Shown here one piece after another: positions 27,232-36,301 of a stretch of 64,000 nucleotides of DNA. The notes under the pieces are model-generated. The model saw only the letters and a list, made by a program, of their open reading frames with translations. It was not told the DNA's origin and made no database searches. A program made the position numbers and the translations under genes. Source of the DNA: Roseovarius sp. (GTDB taxonomy: Bacteria; Pseudomonadota; Alphaproteobacteria; Rhodobacterales; Rhodobacteraceae); the NCBI RefSeq assembly GCF_027019125.1, contig NZ_JALUXE010000002.1, forward strand, positions 124,001 through 188,000, read 5' to 3'. The stretch's first letter is position 1, and each line of letters starts with the position of its first letter.

Positions 27232-28239
27232 GTGATGATGACGTCAGAGACCACGAAAATCGCGGTAAAAGCCCCCAAAGAGCCAAAACGCTTTGTGTTT
27301 GTGCTCTTGGACAAGTTCACCCTGCTCAGCTTTGCGTCGGCCATCGAATGTCTGCGCATCGCCAACCGCATGGCCGAGGAGGAGCTGTACAGCTGGGTTC
27401 TGACCGGCGATTCCGATGATGTCATCACCTGCTCTGCCGGGGTGCGATTCAATCTCGACTTTCCGCTGTCGGAGTTGGCGCGCGAAGATGTCGTGCTGGT
27501 TTGTGGCGGCGTGGATGTGCAGAAGGCCGCGACCAAGCGCATGTTGAACTGGCTGCGCCGCGAAGCGCGCAAGGGGCTGCGCATGGGCGGGCTCTGCACC
27601 GCGTCCTATGTGCTGGCACGTGCGGGCTTGCTCGACGGCAAGCGCGCGACGATCCATTGGGAGAACCACGACAGCTTCCTCGAGGAGTTCGAGGATGTGA
27701 CGTTGACAAAATCGGTCTTTGTCATCGACGGCAACCGGATGAGCACGGCGGGGGGCACATCGTCGATTGACCTCATGCTCAACATCATCGCCGACGATCA
27801 CGGAGAAAAGCTGGCGAATGCGGTGGCGGATCAGCAGATCTACAGTTCGATCCGCACCGATCAGGACACACAGCGTCTGAGCGTGCCCACACGCATCGGC
27901 GTGCGGCATCCCAAGCTGAGCCAGGTCATCCAGATGATGGAGACCAATATCGAAGAACCAATCAGCCCGGCGACACTGGCCCGCGACGTGGGCATGTCGA
28001 CCCGGCAGCTCGAGAGGTTGTTCCGCCGCTATCTGAGCCGCAGCCCCAAACGGTATTACATGGAACTGCGCCTGCAAAAGGCGCGCAACCTCTTGATGCA
28101 GACCGACATGACGGTGATCAACGTGGCGCTGGCCTGCGGCTTTGCCTCGCCGTCGCATTTCTCGAAATGCTACCGGGCGCATTACAACACCACGCCGTAT
28201 CGCGAGCGTGGTGCGCATAGTTCCCGTTTGTCGGTATGA
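27232..28239 (+). CDS. GlxA-family transcriptional regulator (DJ-1/PfpI + AraC)
   Basis: A 335-residue regulator with an N-terminal DJ-1/PfpI-like domain (about 22-190), including the nucleophile-elbow-like cysteine in MGGLCTASYVLARAGLLDG. A C-terminal AraC helix-turn-helix pair (about 235-330) has ISPATLARDVGMSTRQLERLFRRYL and VINVALACGFASPSHFSKCYRAHY. Relatives control amino-acid, carnitine or glycine-betaine catabolism; the effector here is unknown. The N-terminal three Met codons leave the exact start open by a few residues. It converges on the sugar dehydrogenase gene. Confidence 0.9.
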   Translation: MMMTSETTKIAVKAPKEPKRFVFVLLDKFTLLSFASAIECLRIANRMAEEELYSWVLTGDSDDVITCSAGVRFNLDFPLSELAREDVVLVCGGVDVQKAATKRMLNWLRREARKGLRMGGLCTASYVLARAGLLDGKRATIHWENHDSFLEEFEDVTLTKSVFVIDGNRMSTAGGTSSIDLMLNIIADDHGEKLANAVADQQIYSSIRTDQDTQRLSVPTRIGVRHPKLSQVIQMMETNIEEPISPATLARDVGMSTRQLERLFRRYLSRSPKRYYMELRLQKARNLLMQTDMTVINVALACGFASPSHFSKCYRAHYNTTPYRERGAHSSRLSV

Positions 28240-28286
28240 CGCTTTCTTGAAAAGAAAGCGGTCCGAAATCTTTTGAAGATTTCGGA
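28240..28286. terminator. Two tandem perfect hairpins between convergent genes
   Basis: CGCTTTCTT/AAGAAAGCG (9-bp stem, 28240-28260) is followed at once by TCCGAAATCTT/AAGATTTCGGA (11-bp stem, 28262-28286). They fill the whole 47-base space between the two stop codons. As convergent-gene terminators they would work in both directions. Confidence 0.65.
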
Positions 28287-29372
28287 TCACCGCGAGAGGC
28301 GATAGGCCGCACCCTGCCCGACGCTGAGAAACCAGATTGACCCATCGGGGGCCTCGCGTATGTCGCGCACACGCTGGGTTTCGCGGGATTTCAGACGCTC
28401 GACCTCGCGTAGCGGCGCCCCCTTGAGCCTAGAGATCATGTCGAACTTGAGCGACCCCACAAGGATGTCGCCGCGCCACTCCGGGAACATCTCGCCTTGA
28501 TAGATCATCATGCCTGAGGGCGCGATGGAGGGGTCCCAGTAATGGGCCGGTTGTTCCATGCCGGGCTTTTGCGTGCCCTCGCCGATCTTGAGCCCCGAGT
28601 AGTGGCGGCCATAAGAGATCACCGGCCAGCCGAAATTCGCCCCCTTTGCGATGCGGTTCACCTCGTCGCCGCCGCGCGCGCCATGTTCGACGACCCAGAG
28701 GTTGCCTTGGGCATCAAGCGCGGCCCCTTGCGGGTTGCGGTGGCCATAGGACCAGATCGGAGGCTGCGCGCCTGCGGTCTGAGCGAAGGGGTTATCGGCA
28801 GGGATGGACCCGTCGCGGGCGATACGGATGACAGAGCCGTTCTGGCGCGAGAGGTCTTGGGCAGAGTCGTCATCACCGCGGTCGCCAATGGTGGCGTAGA
28901 GCATCCCGTCGCGCCCTTCGACCAGACGAGATCCGAAATGCCGCCCGCCCGAAGACCCGGGTTCGAGTTCGAAGATCACCGTCCATTCGGTCAGACGGTC
29001 CGCGCCGGGGGCAAGGCGGGCCCGGGCGATGGCGGTGCCGGCACCGCCCTGTTGCGGCTTGGAATAGGTGAAGTAAAGCTGACGGCTCTGCGCGAAATCG
29101 CGGGGGATGAGAAGATCGAGCAAACCGCCCTGTCCGCGCGTGGCGACATCCGGCAGGCCACCCAATTCCCGGCGCTGGCCGTTCTCGATATGGAGAACGC
29201 GCCCGGCCTTTTCAGTGATCAGCAGGCTACCATCGGGCAGAAAGCCGATGGCCCAGGGATCGTTCAACTGGTCAACCATTTTCGTGACCGTCAGTTTGCC
29301 CGCGCTGCTGTCAAGCGCGTAGGCCGGGGTCATGGCAAGGCAAGCGGCGAGGATGAGAGGGAAAAGGCGCAT
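28287..29372 (-). CDS. PQQ-dependent soluble aldose sugar dehydrogenase
   Basis: A 361-residue periplasmic six-bladed propeller protein of the soluble glucose/sorbosone dehydrogenase family (Asd/YliI), which oxidises aldoses with PQQ. Residues 1-19 are a signal peptide (MRLFPLILAACLAMTPAYA). Family motifs include LNDPWAIGFLPDGSLLITEKAGR, GGRHFGSRLV with the catalytic histidine, YGHRNPQGAALD and EHGARGGDEVN. No PQQ biosynthesis genes are in the window. Short N-terminal catalytic form without a membrane anchor. Confidence 0.92.
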   Translation of the reverse strand: MRLFPLILAACLAMTPAYALDSSAGKLTVTKMVDQLNDPWAIGFLPDGSLLITEKAGRVLHIENGQRRELGGLPDVATRGQGGLLDLLIPRDFAQSRQLYFTYSKPQQGGAGTAIARARLAPGADRLTEWTVIFELEPGSSGGRHFGSRLVEGRDGMLYATIGDRGDDDSAQDLSRQNGSVIRIARDGSIPADNPFAQTAGAQPPIWSYGHRNPQGAALDAQGNLWVVEHGARGGDEVNRIAKGANFGWPVISYGRHYSGLKIGEGTQKPGMEQPAHYWDPSIAPSGMMIYQGEMFPEWRGDILVGSLKFDMISRLKGAPLREVERLKSRETQRVRDIREAPDGSIWFLSVGQGAAYRLSR

Positions 29373-29404
29373 GGCTGTCTCCTTTTCCCTTCCAGATAGG
29401 GATG

Positions 29405-31333
29405 TCAGGCGCGTTTTCCAGCCAGTTGGGCGATGCCCAGCACATCGAGCACGCGCGCCTCTATGTCGGCGGCGTTGAGGCGCGCCACCGCATACATATC
29501 CTCGGCGCTGGCCTGATCTATGAACGTGTCGGGCAGGACCATGGAGCGGAACTTGAAACCTCGGTCAAATACTTGAGCTTCGGCCAAGAAGTGACTGACA
29601 TGGCTTGCAAATCCACCAATCGCCCCTTCTTCTATGGTGATCATCGCCTCGTGATTCCGCACGAGATCGAGGATCAGCTTTTCATCCAGCGGCTTGGCAA
29701 AGCGGGCATCGGCAATGGTCGGCGTGATCCCGCGCGCGCGCAAGGATTCGCTGGCCTTGAGCACTTCGGACAGGCGCGTGCCAAAGGACAGGATCGCGAC
29801 GCGCGCGCCCTCCTGGATGATGCGGCCCTTGCCGATCTCAAGCGGTTCGCCGCGTTCGGGCATGGTGACGCCCATCCCCTCGCCGCGCGGATAGCGAAAG
29901 GCGATCGGACCCTCGTCATGGGCGGCGGCGGTGGCGACCATATGGACAAGCTCTGCCTCGTCGGCGGCGGCCATGACCACGAAACCGGGCAGATTGGCGA
30001 GAAAGGCGGTGTCGAAAGCCCCCGCATGGGTGGCCCCGTCGGCCCCCACCAGCCCCGCGCGGTCGATCGCGAAACGTACGGGCAGGCGCTGGATCGCCAC
30101 GTCATGCACCACCTGATCGTAGCCGCGTTGCAGGAAGGTGGAATAGAGGGCGCAGAACGGCCTGAGCCCCCCCGCCGCGAGCCCCGCCGCGAAGGTCACG
30201 GCGTGCTGTTCCGCGATGCCCACATCAAAGAGCCGCGACGGGTAGCGCTCGGCAAAGAGGTTGAGGCCGGTGCCATCGGGCATGGCGGCGGTTACGGCGC
30301 AAATCTTGTCATCCTGTGCCGCGTGGGTCAGCAGCGCCTTGGCAAACACGCTCGTATAGCTGGGCGCGTTGGAGGGCGATTTGCGCTGTTCGCCGGTCAG
30401 TACGTCGAATTTGGCGGTGGCATGGCCGCCATCGCGGGCACGCTCGGCCGGGCCATAGCCCTTGCCCTTCTTGGTCAGGACATGGATCAGGATCGGGCCG
30501 GTGGCGCGCGCCTTGACGGTACGCAGCACAGGCAAAAGCTGTTGCAGGTCGTGGCCGTCAATGGGGCCGACATAGCTGAAGCCCAGTTCCTCGAAAAGCG
30601 TGCCGCCGACGGCCAGCCCCTTGAGCATGTCCTTGGCGCGGCGCGCGCCCTCTTGAAAGGGGGGCGGCAGGAGGGAAATCGCCCCCTTGGCGGCGGCCTT
30701 GAAATCCTGAAACGGGGCCTCGGCATAAAGCCGCGAGAGATAGGACGAGAGCGCGCCCACCGGCGGGGCAATAGACATTTCGTTGTCGTTGAGGATGACG
30801 ATCAGGCGCTTCTTGAGGTGGCCTGCGTTGTTCATCGCCTCAAAGGCCATGCCTGCCGACATGGCCCCGTCGCCGATCACCGCGATGGCATCGCCGAGGC
30901 CCGAGGGGCAGTTGCCGCCAAGATCACGCGCCACGGCAAAGCCCAAGGCCGCGCTGATCGAGGTCGAGCTATGGGCCGCGCCAAAGGGGTCGTAGGGGGA
31001 TTCCGAGCGTTTGGTGAACCCCGACAGCCCATCCTTTTGCCGCAGGGTGCGGATACGGTCGCGGCGGCCCGTCAGAATCTTGTGCGGGTAGCACTGGTGT
31101 GACACATCCCAGATGATCTTGTCTCTTGGCGCATCGAACACGTGATGCAGCGCGACGGTCAGTTCCACGACGCCAAGCCCGGCCCCCAGATGCCCGCCGG
31201 TTTCGGACACGGCGGAAATGGTCTCGGAGCGCAGTTCATGCGCCAGTTGCGCCAACTGCGCATCGGAAAACCGTTTGAGATCGGCGGGGCTTGCGACCTG
31301 ATCGAGCAGCGGTGTTTTCGGGCGGTCGGACAT
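29405..31333 (-). CDS. dxs: 1-deoxy-D-xylulose-5-phosphate synthase
   Basis: A 642-residue thiamine diphosphate enzyme, the first step of the MEP isoprenoid pathway (pyruvate + glyceraldehyde 3-phosphate). The N-terminal domain has [37 protein letters not shown] and the ThDP motif [18 protein letters not shown]. The middle domain has [18 protein letters not shown] with the catalytic glutamate, and the C-terminal domain is complete. GGAGG lies 8 bases before the ATG. Last gene of xseB-ispA-dxs. Confidence 0.97.
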   Translation of the reverse strand: MSDRPKTPLLDQVASPADLKRFSDAQLAQLAHELRSETISAVSETGGHLGAGLGVVELTVALHHVFDAPRDKIIWDVSHQCYPHKILTGRRDRIRTLRQKDGLSGFTKRSESPYDPFGAAHSSTSISAALGFAVARDLGGNCPSGLGDAIAVIGDGAMSAGMAFEAMNNAGHLKKRLIVILNDNEMSIAPPVGALSSYLSRLYAEAPFQDFKAAAKGAISLLPPPFQEGARRAKDMLKGLAVGGTLFEELGFSYVGPIDGHDLQQLLPVLRTVKARATGPILIHVLTKKGKGYGPAERARDGGHATAKFDVLTGEQRKSPSNAPSYTSVFAKALLTHAAQDDKICAVTAAMPDGTGLNLFAERYPSRLFDVGIAEQHAVTFAAGLAAGGLRPFCALYSTFLQRGYDQVVHDVAIQRLPVRFAIDRAGLVGADGATHAGAFDTAFLANLPGFVVMAAADEAELVHMVATAAAHDEGPIAFRYPRGEGMGVTMPERGEPLEIGKGRIIQEGARVAILSFGTRLSEVLKASESLRARGITPTIADARFAKPLDEKLILDLVRNHEAMITIEEGAIGGFASHVSHFLAEAQVFDRGFKFRSMVLPDTFIDQASAEDMYAVARLNAADIEARVLDVLGIAQLAGKRA

Positions 31334-31365
31334 GATGCCCCTCCGTGGGGAAATTGCAGCGATGT

Positions 31366-32229
31366 TCAGCTTTGCCGCGAGATAACGAAGCGGGCAAGAT
31401 CGCGCAAGGCATCCGCGCGGGCTGCGTAACAAGATAGCGCGTCGCAGGCCTCGTCAACAAGAGATGCGGCGCGGGCGCGGGCACCCTCGAGGCCCAGCAG
31501 CGACACAAAGGTCGCCTTGCCTGCGGCGGCATCCTTGCCCACCGCCTTGCCCGCGGATGCGGCATCGCCCGTCACGTCGATCACATCGTCCTGAATCTGA
31601 AAAGCCAAGCCCAGTGCGCGGGCATAGGTGCCGAGCGGTCGGCTGTCGGCATTGGCCATGCGTGCGCCTGCCGTCGCGGACCATTGGATGAGCGCGCCCG
31701 TCTTGCCCGCTTGCAGGGTCGTGATTTCGTCGAGGGTGAGAGGCGTCGTCGCGGTTTCGGCAGCGATGTCGAGCGCCTGACCCAGCACCATCCCCTGCCC
31801 GCCTGCGGCGCGGGCGAGGCTGAGTGCCAGATCGGCGCGCACCGCAGCCGGGCCGCAATCGGGATGCGCCACCAGTTCGAAGGCCAGCGATTGCAGCGCG
31901 TCGCCGACAAGAATTGCGGTCGCCTCGTCCCATTTGACATGCACGGTGGGCTGGCCCCGGCGCAGATCGTCATCGTCCATGGCGGGCAGATCGTCATGCA
32001 CGAGGGAATAGGCGTGCAGCGCCTCGATCGCGGTGGCAGGCCAGATCGCGGCGCTCTCGGCGACATCGTGCAATCGCGCGCTTTCCATCACCAGAAATCC
32101 CCGGATGCGTTTGCCGCCCCGCGTGGCATAGCGCATGCCCTCGGCCACGGGACCGGTGCCGAAGGGGTCAAGCACAGAGGTCAGATGCGTCTGGATCGCC
32201 GCGGCCTCGGCGGCAAGTCGGGCCTGCAT
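31366..32229 (-). CDS. ispA: Polyprenyl (farnesyl/geranyl) diphosphate synthase
   Basis: A 287-residue trans-prenyl synthase. The first aspartate-rich motif is [14 protein letters not shown] (about residues 77-90) and the second is [12 protein letters not shown]. The [13 protein letters not shown] segment near residue 35 carries the basic diphosphate-binding residues. Length and position between xseB and dxs fit IspA, which makes farnesyl diphosphate from IPP and DMAPP. It starts 5 bases after the xseB stop. Confidence 0.95.
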   Translation of the reverse strand: MQARLAAEAAAIQTHLTSVLDPFGTGPVAEGMRYATRGGKRIRGFLVMESARLHDVAESAAIWPATAIEALHAYSLVHDDLPAMDDDDLRRGQPTVHVKWDEATAILVGDALQSLAFELVAHPDCGPAAVRADLALSLARAAGGQGMVLGQALDIAAETATTPLTLDEITTLQAGKTGALIQWSATAGARMANADSRPLGTYARALGLAFQIQDDVIDVTGDAASAGKAVGKDAAAGKATFVSLLGLEGARARAASLVDEACDALSCYAARADALRDLARFVISRQS

Positions 32230-32234
32230 CCGGG

Positions 32235-32477
32235 TCAGAGGCCTGTCACCGGCGTGGTGCCGGTGGGTTGGCCATCGGCATCAAGGGTGATGGCGGCGAC
32301 CTTTTCCTCGGCCTCTTTCAGCTTTTCCTCGCAGCGTTTCTTGAGCTTGGCACCGCGCTCATAGAGCGTGATCGACTCGTCCAGCGCCACATCGCCCCGT
32401 TCCAGCCGCCCCACGACCTGCTCCAGCTCTTTCATCGCCTGTTCAAAGGTCATTTCGGAGGGGGGCGTTTCGGTCAT
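32235..32477 (-). CDS. xseB: Exodeoxyribonuclease VII small subunit
   Basis: An 80-residue protein matching XseB: MTFEQAMKELEQVVGRLERGDVALDESITLYERGAKLKKRCEEKLKEAEEKV in two helices is the whole family domain (split here for reference at residues 8-60). It forms ExoVII with XseA, degrading single-stranded DNA. First gene of the isoprenoid operon. Confidence 0.95.
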   Translation of the reverse strand: MTETPPSEMTFEQAMKELEQVVGRLERGDVALDESITLYERGAKLKKRCEEKLKEAEEKVAAITLDADGQPTGTTPVTGL

Positions 32478-32579
32478 CGGCTGGTCCTCTTGCGTGGTGT
32501 TTCACCGGCTAACATAGGGCGCTCTGGCGGGGGGTGCAATTCGGTTGACGCTGCCAAGCGGCTGAGGGACAGTTGGCCC

Positions 32580-33536
32580 ATGTCAGAGCCTGCCGATCCC
32601 CTGCCCGACCTTGACGCGCTGGCGCGACTTGACGTGCGGTTGCGGGCTGTCGTGACGCGGCATCCCGAGGTGGCGGGGCTGGATCTGTCCGAGGTGCTGC
32701 GCATCGTGCCGGGCAAGCGCGCGGTTCTGGCGGGACGTCTGGATGGGCGCGCGGTGGTGGCGCGGCTGGTCGAGGAGCGCTGTGCCGCGGCACTGGCCAA
32801 GGAATGGGCCGAGTTGCAGCGCATCTGGCCACATATGCGAGAGGGGGCCTATCGCGTGGCGGAGCCCATCGCCTATCTGCCTGATGCCTTTCTGCTGGTC
32901 ATGGAACGCGCGCCAGGTGATCCGCTCCTGGAGCATCTCTGGCATGCGGATGTGCCAAGCCGCGCGCAGCATTTGCGCCCGGCCGCGGAATGGCTGCGGC
33001 GCTATGTCGAGGTGAGCGAAGCCTGGCAAGGCGGCAATGCGCAAGGGTGGCTTGCCCGGGCCGCGCGCGCCTCGGCCACGCAGCCCTTTGGACGGTTGCG
33101 CCGCATCGAAGGCGGAATTCTCGTGCATCTGACCGAGATGGCGGCGGCGCTGGAGGGGGCCGAATGGCGCGAGGCGATCAGCCATGGCGATTTTCACCCC
33201 AACAACCTCATTCTGGGGGCGGACCGCCTGACCGGGATCGACACCGGCGGCTCTGGCCGGATGCCGGTGTGCAAGGATATCGCGCGCTTTCTGGTGCATA
33301 TGGGGCGGCGCGGCATGATCCCGTCGGGGCGGCGCCATCTGGGCGTCGATGCCGAAGGACTGGAGGTCTTTGCCGACGTCTTCGCGCTGACCGATGTGGA
33401 GCGGCGTCTTTGGCTGCCGTTCTTTATCGGGATTGAGGCCCTGATCCGGGTTGAAACCCGCGCGCTCAAACCCAGCCGGATCAAGCGCGCGGAAGAGATG
33501 TATGGCCTCTTGCTGGAGGATCTTGCCTCGCTCTGA
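32580..33536 (+). CDS. Aminoglycoside phosphotransferase (APH)-fold kinase
   Basis: A 318-residue protein with the APH/choline-kinase fold. The catalytic loop is ISHGDFHPNNLIL (around residue 205) with the base D and N, and the following metal-binding position reads GIDTGGSG instead of the usual IDF/W-D. The N-lobe is compact and has no obvious glycine-rich loop. Substrate is unknown; resistance should not be assumed, as chromosomal copies act on metabolites. Divergent from xseB; its stop is 6 bases from the stop of the convergent FMN protein gene. Start at 32580 chosen to avoid a long overlap with xseB. Confidence 0.8.
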   Translation: MSEPADPLPDLDALARLDVRLRAVVTRHPEVAGLDLSEVLRIVPGKRAVLAGRLDGRAVVARLVEERCAAALAKEWAELQRIWPHMREGAYRVAEPIAYLPDAFLLVMERAPGDPLLEHLWHADVPSRAQHLRPAAEWLRRYVEVSEAWQGGNAQGWLARAARASATQPFGRLRRIEGGILVHLTEMAAALEGAEWREAISHGDFHPNNLILGADRLTGIDTGGSGRMPVCKDIARFLVHMGRRGMIPSGRRHLGVDAEGLEVFADVFALTDVERRLWLPFFIGIEALIRVETRALKPSRIKRAEEMYGLLLEDLASL

Positions 33537-33542
33537 CCCCGG

Positions 33543-34148
33543 TCAGTCAGCCTCGAGCAATGCCGCCTCAAGTTGCGCGATGCGCGCGTGAAGCGGGGCT
33601 GTCACATCCTCCAACTGATCCACGGTGAAGCGCGGCGTGATATGTTGCGGGCAGTTCCAGTCAAAGCCTTCGACAGTGATCAGGAACCCCCGCTCGATCC
33701 GGGCGCGGTAGTCGGGCATCTCCAGCCGCGCGAGAAGGTCTTCATCCTCCAGTCCCACCGCCCGCGCGCGGCCGAACAGTTTGAGCCGCCGACGGTTCGG
33801 ATAATCCATGAAGAACAGCGACACCCGGTCATCGGTGCTGAGATTGCCGAGGCTGATATACTGGCGATTGCCGCGAAAATCGGCAAAGCCGAGGGTGCGG
33901 TCGTCCAGCACGCGCATGAACCCCGCCGGTCCGCCGCGATGCTGAATATAGGGCCAGCCGGTTTCCGTGACCGTTGCCATATAGACCGAGTCGCGCGCGG
34001 CGATGAACTCGGCCTCGATTGCGGACAGGTGCAGGTTGACCGGGTCTTCTGCCGCCTGCATCCGGGCATAGGCGGCACGACTGCCAAGATCCTCTTGCAG
34101 GCGCGTCACCGTGGGGGTGAAGGCAATCTCGGCGAAATGATGGGGCAT
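33543..34148 (-). CDS. Pyridoxamine 5'-phosphate oxidase-like FMN-binding protein
   Basis: A 201-residue split-barrel flavin protein. The core is AARDSVYMATVTETGWPYIQHRGGPAGFMRVLDD, then GNRQYISLGNLSTDDRVSLFFMDYPNRRRLKLFGRA, typical of the PNPOx-like proteins that handle FMN or F420 and reactive small molecules. A C-terminal helix (LHARIAQLEAALLEAD) may form a coiled coil. Third gene of a minus-strand trio with NTF2-like and AhpD-like proteins. Real substrate unknown. Confidence 0.85.
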   Translation of the reverse strand: MPHHFAEIAFTPTVTRLQEDLGSRAAYARMQAAEDPVNLHLSAIEAEFIAARDSVYMATVTETGWPYIQHRGGPAGFMRVLDDRTLGFADFRGNRQYISLGNLSTDDRVSLFFMDYPNRRRLKLFGRARAVGLEDEDLLARLEMPDYRARIERGFLITVEGFDWNCPQHITPRFTVDQLEDVTAPLHARIAQLEAALLEAD

Positions 34149-34163
34149 GGCATCCTCTTGCGG

Positions 34164-34637
34164 TTACAGGCCAAGATCGGACAGGCCCGGGTGATCGGCG
34201 GGGCGCGGCCCTTGCGGCCAGTGGAACTTGCGATCAGCCTCCTTGATCGGCTGGTCATTGATGCTGGCAAAGCGCAGGCGCATCAGGCCGTTTTCGTCGA
34301 ATTCCCAATTCTCGTTGCCATGGCTACGATACCAGTTGCCGGCATCATCGCGCCATTCGTAGGCAAAGCGCACGGCGATGCGGTTCTCGGCAAAGGCCCA
34401 GAGTTCCTTGATCAGCCGATAGTCGAGTTCGCGCGCCCATTTGCGGGTGAGAAAAGTGACGATCTCTTCGCGGCCCACGGGAAATTCGGCGCGGTTGCGC
34501 CAGCGGCTGTCCGGGGTATAGGCCAGTGAAACGCGGGCAGGGTCGCGGCTGTTCCAGCCATCCTCGGCCATGCGCACCTTTTGAATGGCGGTCTCGCGGG
34601 TGAAGGGTGGCAGCGGGGGGCGGGTGCTATCGGTCAT
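34164..34637 (-). CDS. DUF1348 / NTF2-like family protein
   Basis: A 157-residue cone-shaped NTF2-fold protein. The segment [32 protein letters not shown] followed by [13 protein letters not shown] and [29 protein letters not shown] is the diagnostic DUF1348 pattern. Function of the family is not known; it is often found with redox or detoxification genes under LysR control, as here. GGAG lies 6 bases before the chosen ATG; an upstream start lacks a ribosome site. Confidence 0.88.
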   Translation of the reverse strand: MTDSTRPPLPPFTRETAIQKVRMAEDGWNSRDPARVSLAYTPDSRWRNRAEFPVGREEIVTFLTRKWARELDYRLIKELWAFAENRIAVRFAYEWRDDAGNWYRSHGNENWEFDENGLMRLRFASINDQPIKEADRKFHWPQGPRPADHPGLSDLGL

Positions 34638-34692
34638 GGTTGCTCCTGTGTTGTGAGGCATGGCGCGCGAACGCGCCATGCGCCTGGATGGG

Positions 34693-35238
34693 TCAGGCCG
34701 CCGCGTTCAACGCGACCTTGGGAAAGTCGATCTCGACCTGTGTGGCCTTGCCCAGAATATTGGTAAAGATGTTCATGGCCACATGGGTAATGATTTCGAC
34801 GATTTCGGCGTCGGAATGACCAGCGGTGCGCAGGGCGGCGAACTCGGCCTGGCTGACCTGACCGGCATGTTCGACCAGGGCGCGGGCAAAGGTCAGCGCC
34901 GCCTCGGCCTTGGCATCGGCCGAGCGGCCAGCGCGATTGGCGAGGATTTCGGCATTGTCGAGGCCCACCTTGCGGCCAATCGCGGTATGGGCCGAGACGC
35001 AATACTGACAGGCGTTCTGCTCGGCCACGGCCAAAGCAATGCGTTCGCGCGTCAGGGGATCGAGCGCCCCTGCCCCGGCAATGCCGTGCAGCCCGAGAAA
35101 GGCCTGAAGCGCTGCGGGGCTGTTGGCCAGAACGCGGATAAAGTTGGGCACCATGCCAAGCGACGATTGCACGGCGTCCAGAAGGGCCTTGGCGTCGCCT
35201 GTGGCGGTTTGCGGGTCGATGACGGAAATACGGGCCAT
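34693..35238 (-). CDS. AhpD-like carboxymuconolactone decarboxylase family protein
   Basis: A 181-residue all-helical protein with the AhpD-type redox motif [17 protein letters not shown] (CxxC with the following histidine, about residues 77-93). Such proteins act as alkylhydroperoxidase-like thiol peroxidases. First gene of the trio AhpD-like, NTF2-like, FMN protein, divergent from a LysR gene with a strong inverted repeat between them. Start at 35238 chosen for AGGAC 8 bases upstream; the longer frame runs over the regulator start. Confidence 0.9.
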   Translation of the reverse strand: MARISVIDPQTATGDAKALLDAVQSSLGMVPNFIRVLANSPAALQAFLGLHGIAGAGALDPLTRERIALAVAEQNACQYCVSAHTAIGRKVGLDNAEILANRAGRSADAKAEAALTFARALVEHAGQVSQAEFAALRTAGHSDAEIVEIITHVAMNIFTNILGKATQVEIDFPKVALNAAA

Positions 35239-35335
35239 GGGGGTTGTCCTTGTGTTGTGTTGTGGGTGCGCAGGCGGTGTGCCGCGCTCGGGCATAAGAT
35301 GGGGCATAATGTTGTTTGAAAGAATATTCGAAATG

Positions 35336-35352
35336 TGGAATGGTTTATTCCA
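35336..35352. promoter_or_regulatory. Candidate operator between the AhpD-like and LysR genes
   Basis: Perfect inverted repeat TGGAAT-GGTTT-ATTCCA in the 130-base divergent region, followed by a further GGAAT at 35359-35363. A separate palindrome, GAATATTC, lies just upstream (near 35322-35329). These are suitable LysR sites controlling both directions. Confidence 0.5.
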
Positions 35353-35368
35353 TATAGAGGAATAATAA

Positions 35369-36298
35369 ATGAACCGGATGCATGAACTCGAGGTGCTTAT
35401 CGCGGTGGCGGAGGCGGGCAGCTTTGCGGGTGCCGCGCGGCGTCTGCACCTGTCGCCGCCCGCCGTCACACGGGCGATTGCGGCGCTCGAGGATCGGCTG
35501 GGGACGCGGGTCTTTCAGCGCACCACGCGCAATGTCACCATCACCGACACGGGCGCGCGCTTTCTCGAAACCGCGCGGCGCGTGTTGAACGATCTTGAGA
35601 CCGCTGAACGCGAGGCGATGGGCGAGACGACCGCGCCGCAGGGGCATCTGACGCTTACCGCGTCGGTGACGTTTGGCCGGTCCGCCCTTGCGCCGGTGGT
35701 GGGCGGATTTCTGGTCGCGCATCCGCGCGTATCGGTATCCGTGCTGTTGCTCGACCGTGTGGTCAATCTGGTCGAGGAAGGCGTGGACCTGGCCATTCGG
35801 ATCGGCGAGTTGCCCGAGTCGCGACTGATTGCCAAACGGTTGGGCACGGTGCATCGCATCATGGTGGCCAGCCCCGCCTATCTGGAACAGGCGGGCGTGC
35901 CGCAGACGCCGGCGGACCTGCGCAACCATGCGATAATTGCCTTTACCGGGCTCATGCCCAATCGCGAATGGCGGCACCGGGCCGGGCCGCGCATCGCCAG
36001 CGTCGCCCTCAGCCCACGGCTCGAAATCAACGATGCGGTGGCGGCAATCGACGCCGCGATTCTGGGTCAGGGGATCACGCCGGCCCTGTCCTATATGGTC
36101 GCAGGCCATATACGCGCAGGCCGTCTGATACCTGTTTTACAGGACCACACCCTGCCGCCGCAGCCGGTGCATCTGGTTTACCCGGAGGCGCGGCTGATGG
36201 CCCCCAAGCTCCGCGCGTTTCTGGATTTCGCGGGTCCCCGCCTCAGATCCGCGCTTGAGGATTTGGCCGAAGGTGTCGAAGGCCCGCCGCCGCGGTGA
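35369..36298 (+). CDS. LysR-family transcriptional regulator
   Basis: A 309-residue LysR regulator. The helix-turn-helix is at about 3-62 (MHELEVLIAVAEAGSFAGAARRLHLSPPAVTRAIAALEDRLG), followed by an effector domain with VSVLLLDRVVNLVEEGVDLAIRIGEL, which places it near the CrgA/DsdC-like group. GAGG lies 8 bases before the ATG. It probably controls the divergent AhpD/NTF2/FMN operon. Its stop is 3 bases from the stop of the convergent RTX gene, with no terminator between them. Confidence 0.9.
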   Translation: MNRMHELEVLIAVAEAGSFAGAARRLHLSPPAVTRAIAALEDRLGTRVFQRTTRNVTITDTGARFLETARRVLNDLETAEREAMGETTAPQGHLTLTASVTFGRSALAPVVGGFLVAHPRVSVSVLLLDRVVNLVEEGVDLAIRIGELPESRLIAKRLGTVHRIMVASPAYLEQAGVPQTPADLRNHAIIAFTGLMPNREWRHRAGPRIASVALSPRLEINDAVAAIDAAILGQGITPALSYMVAGHIRAGRLIPVLQDHTLPPQPVHLVYPEARLMAPKLRAFLDFAGPRLRSALEDLAEGVEGPPPR

Positions 36299-36301
36299 GG
36301 A

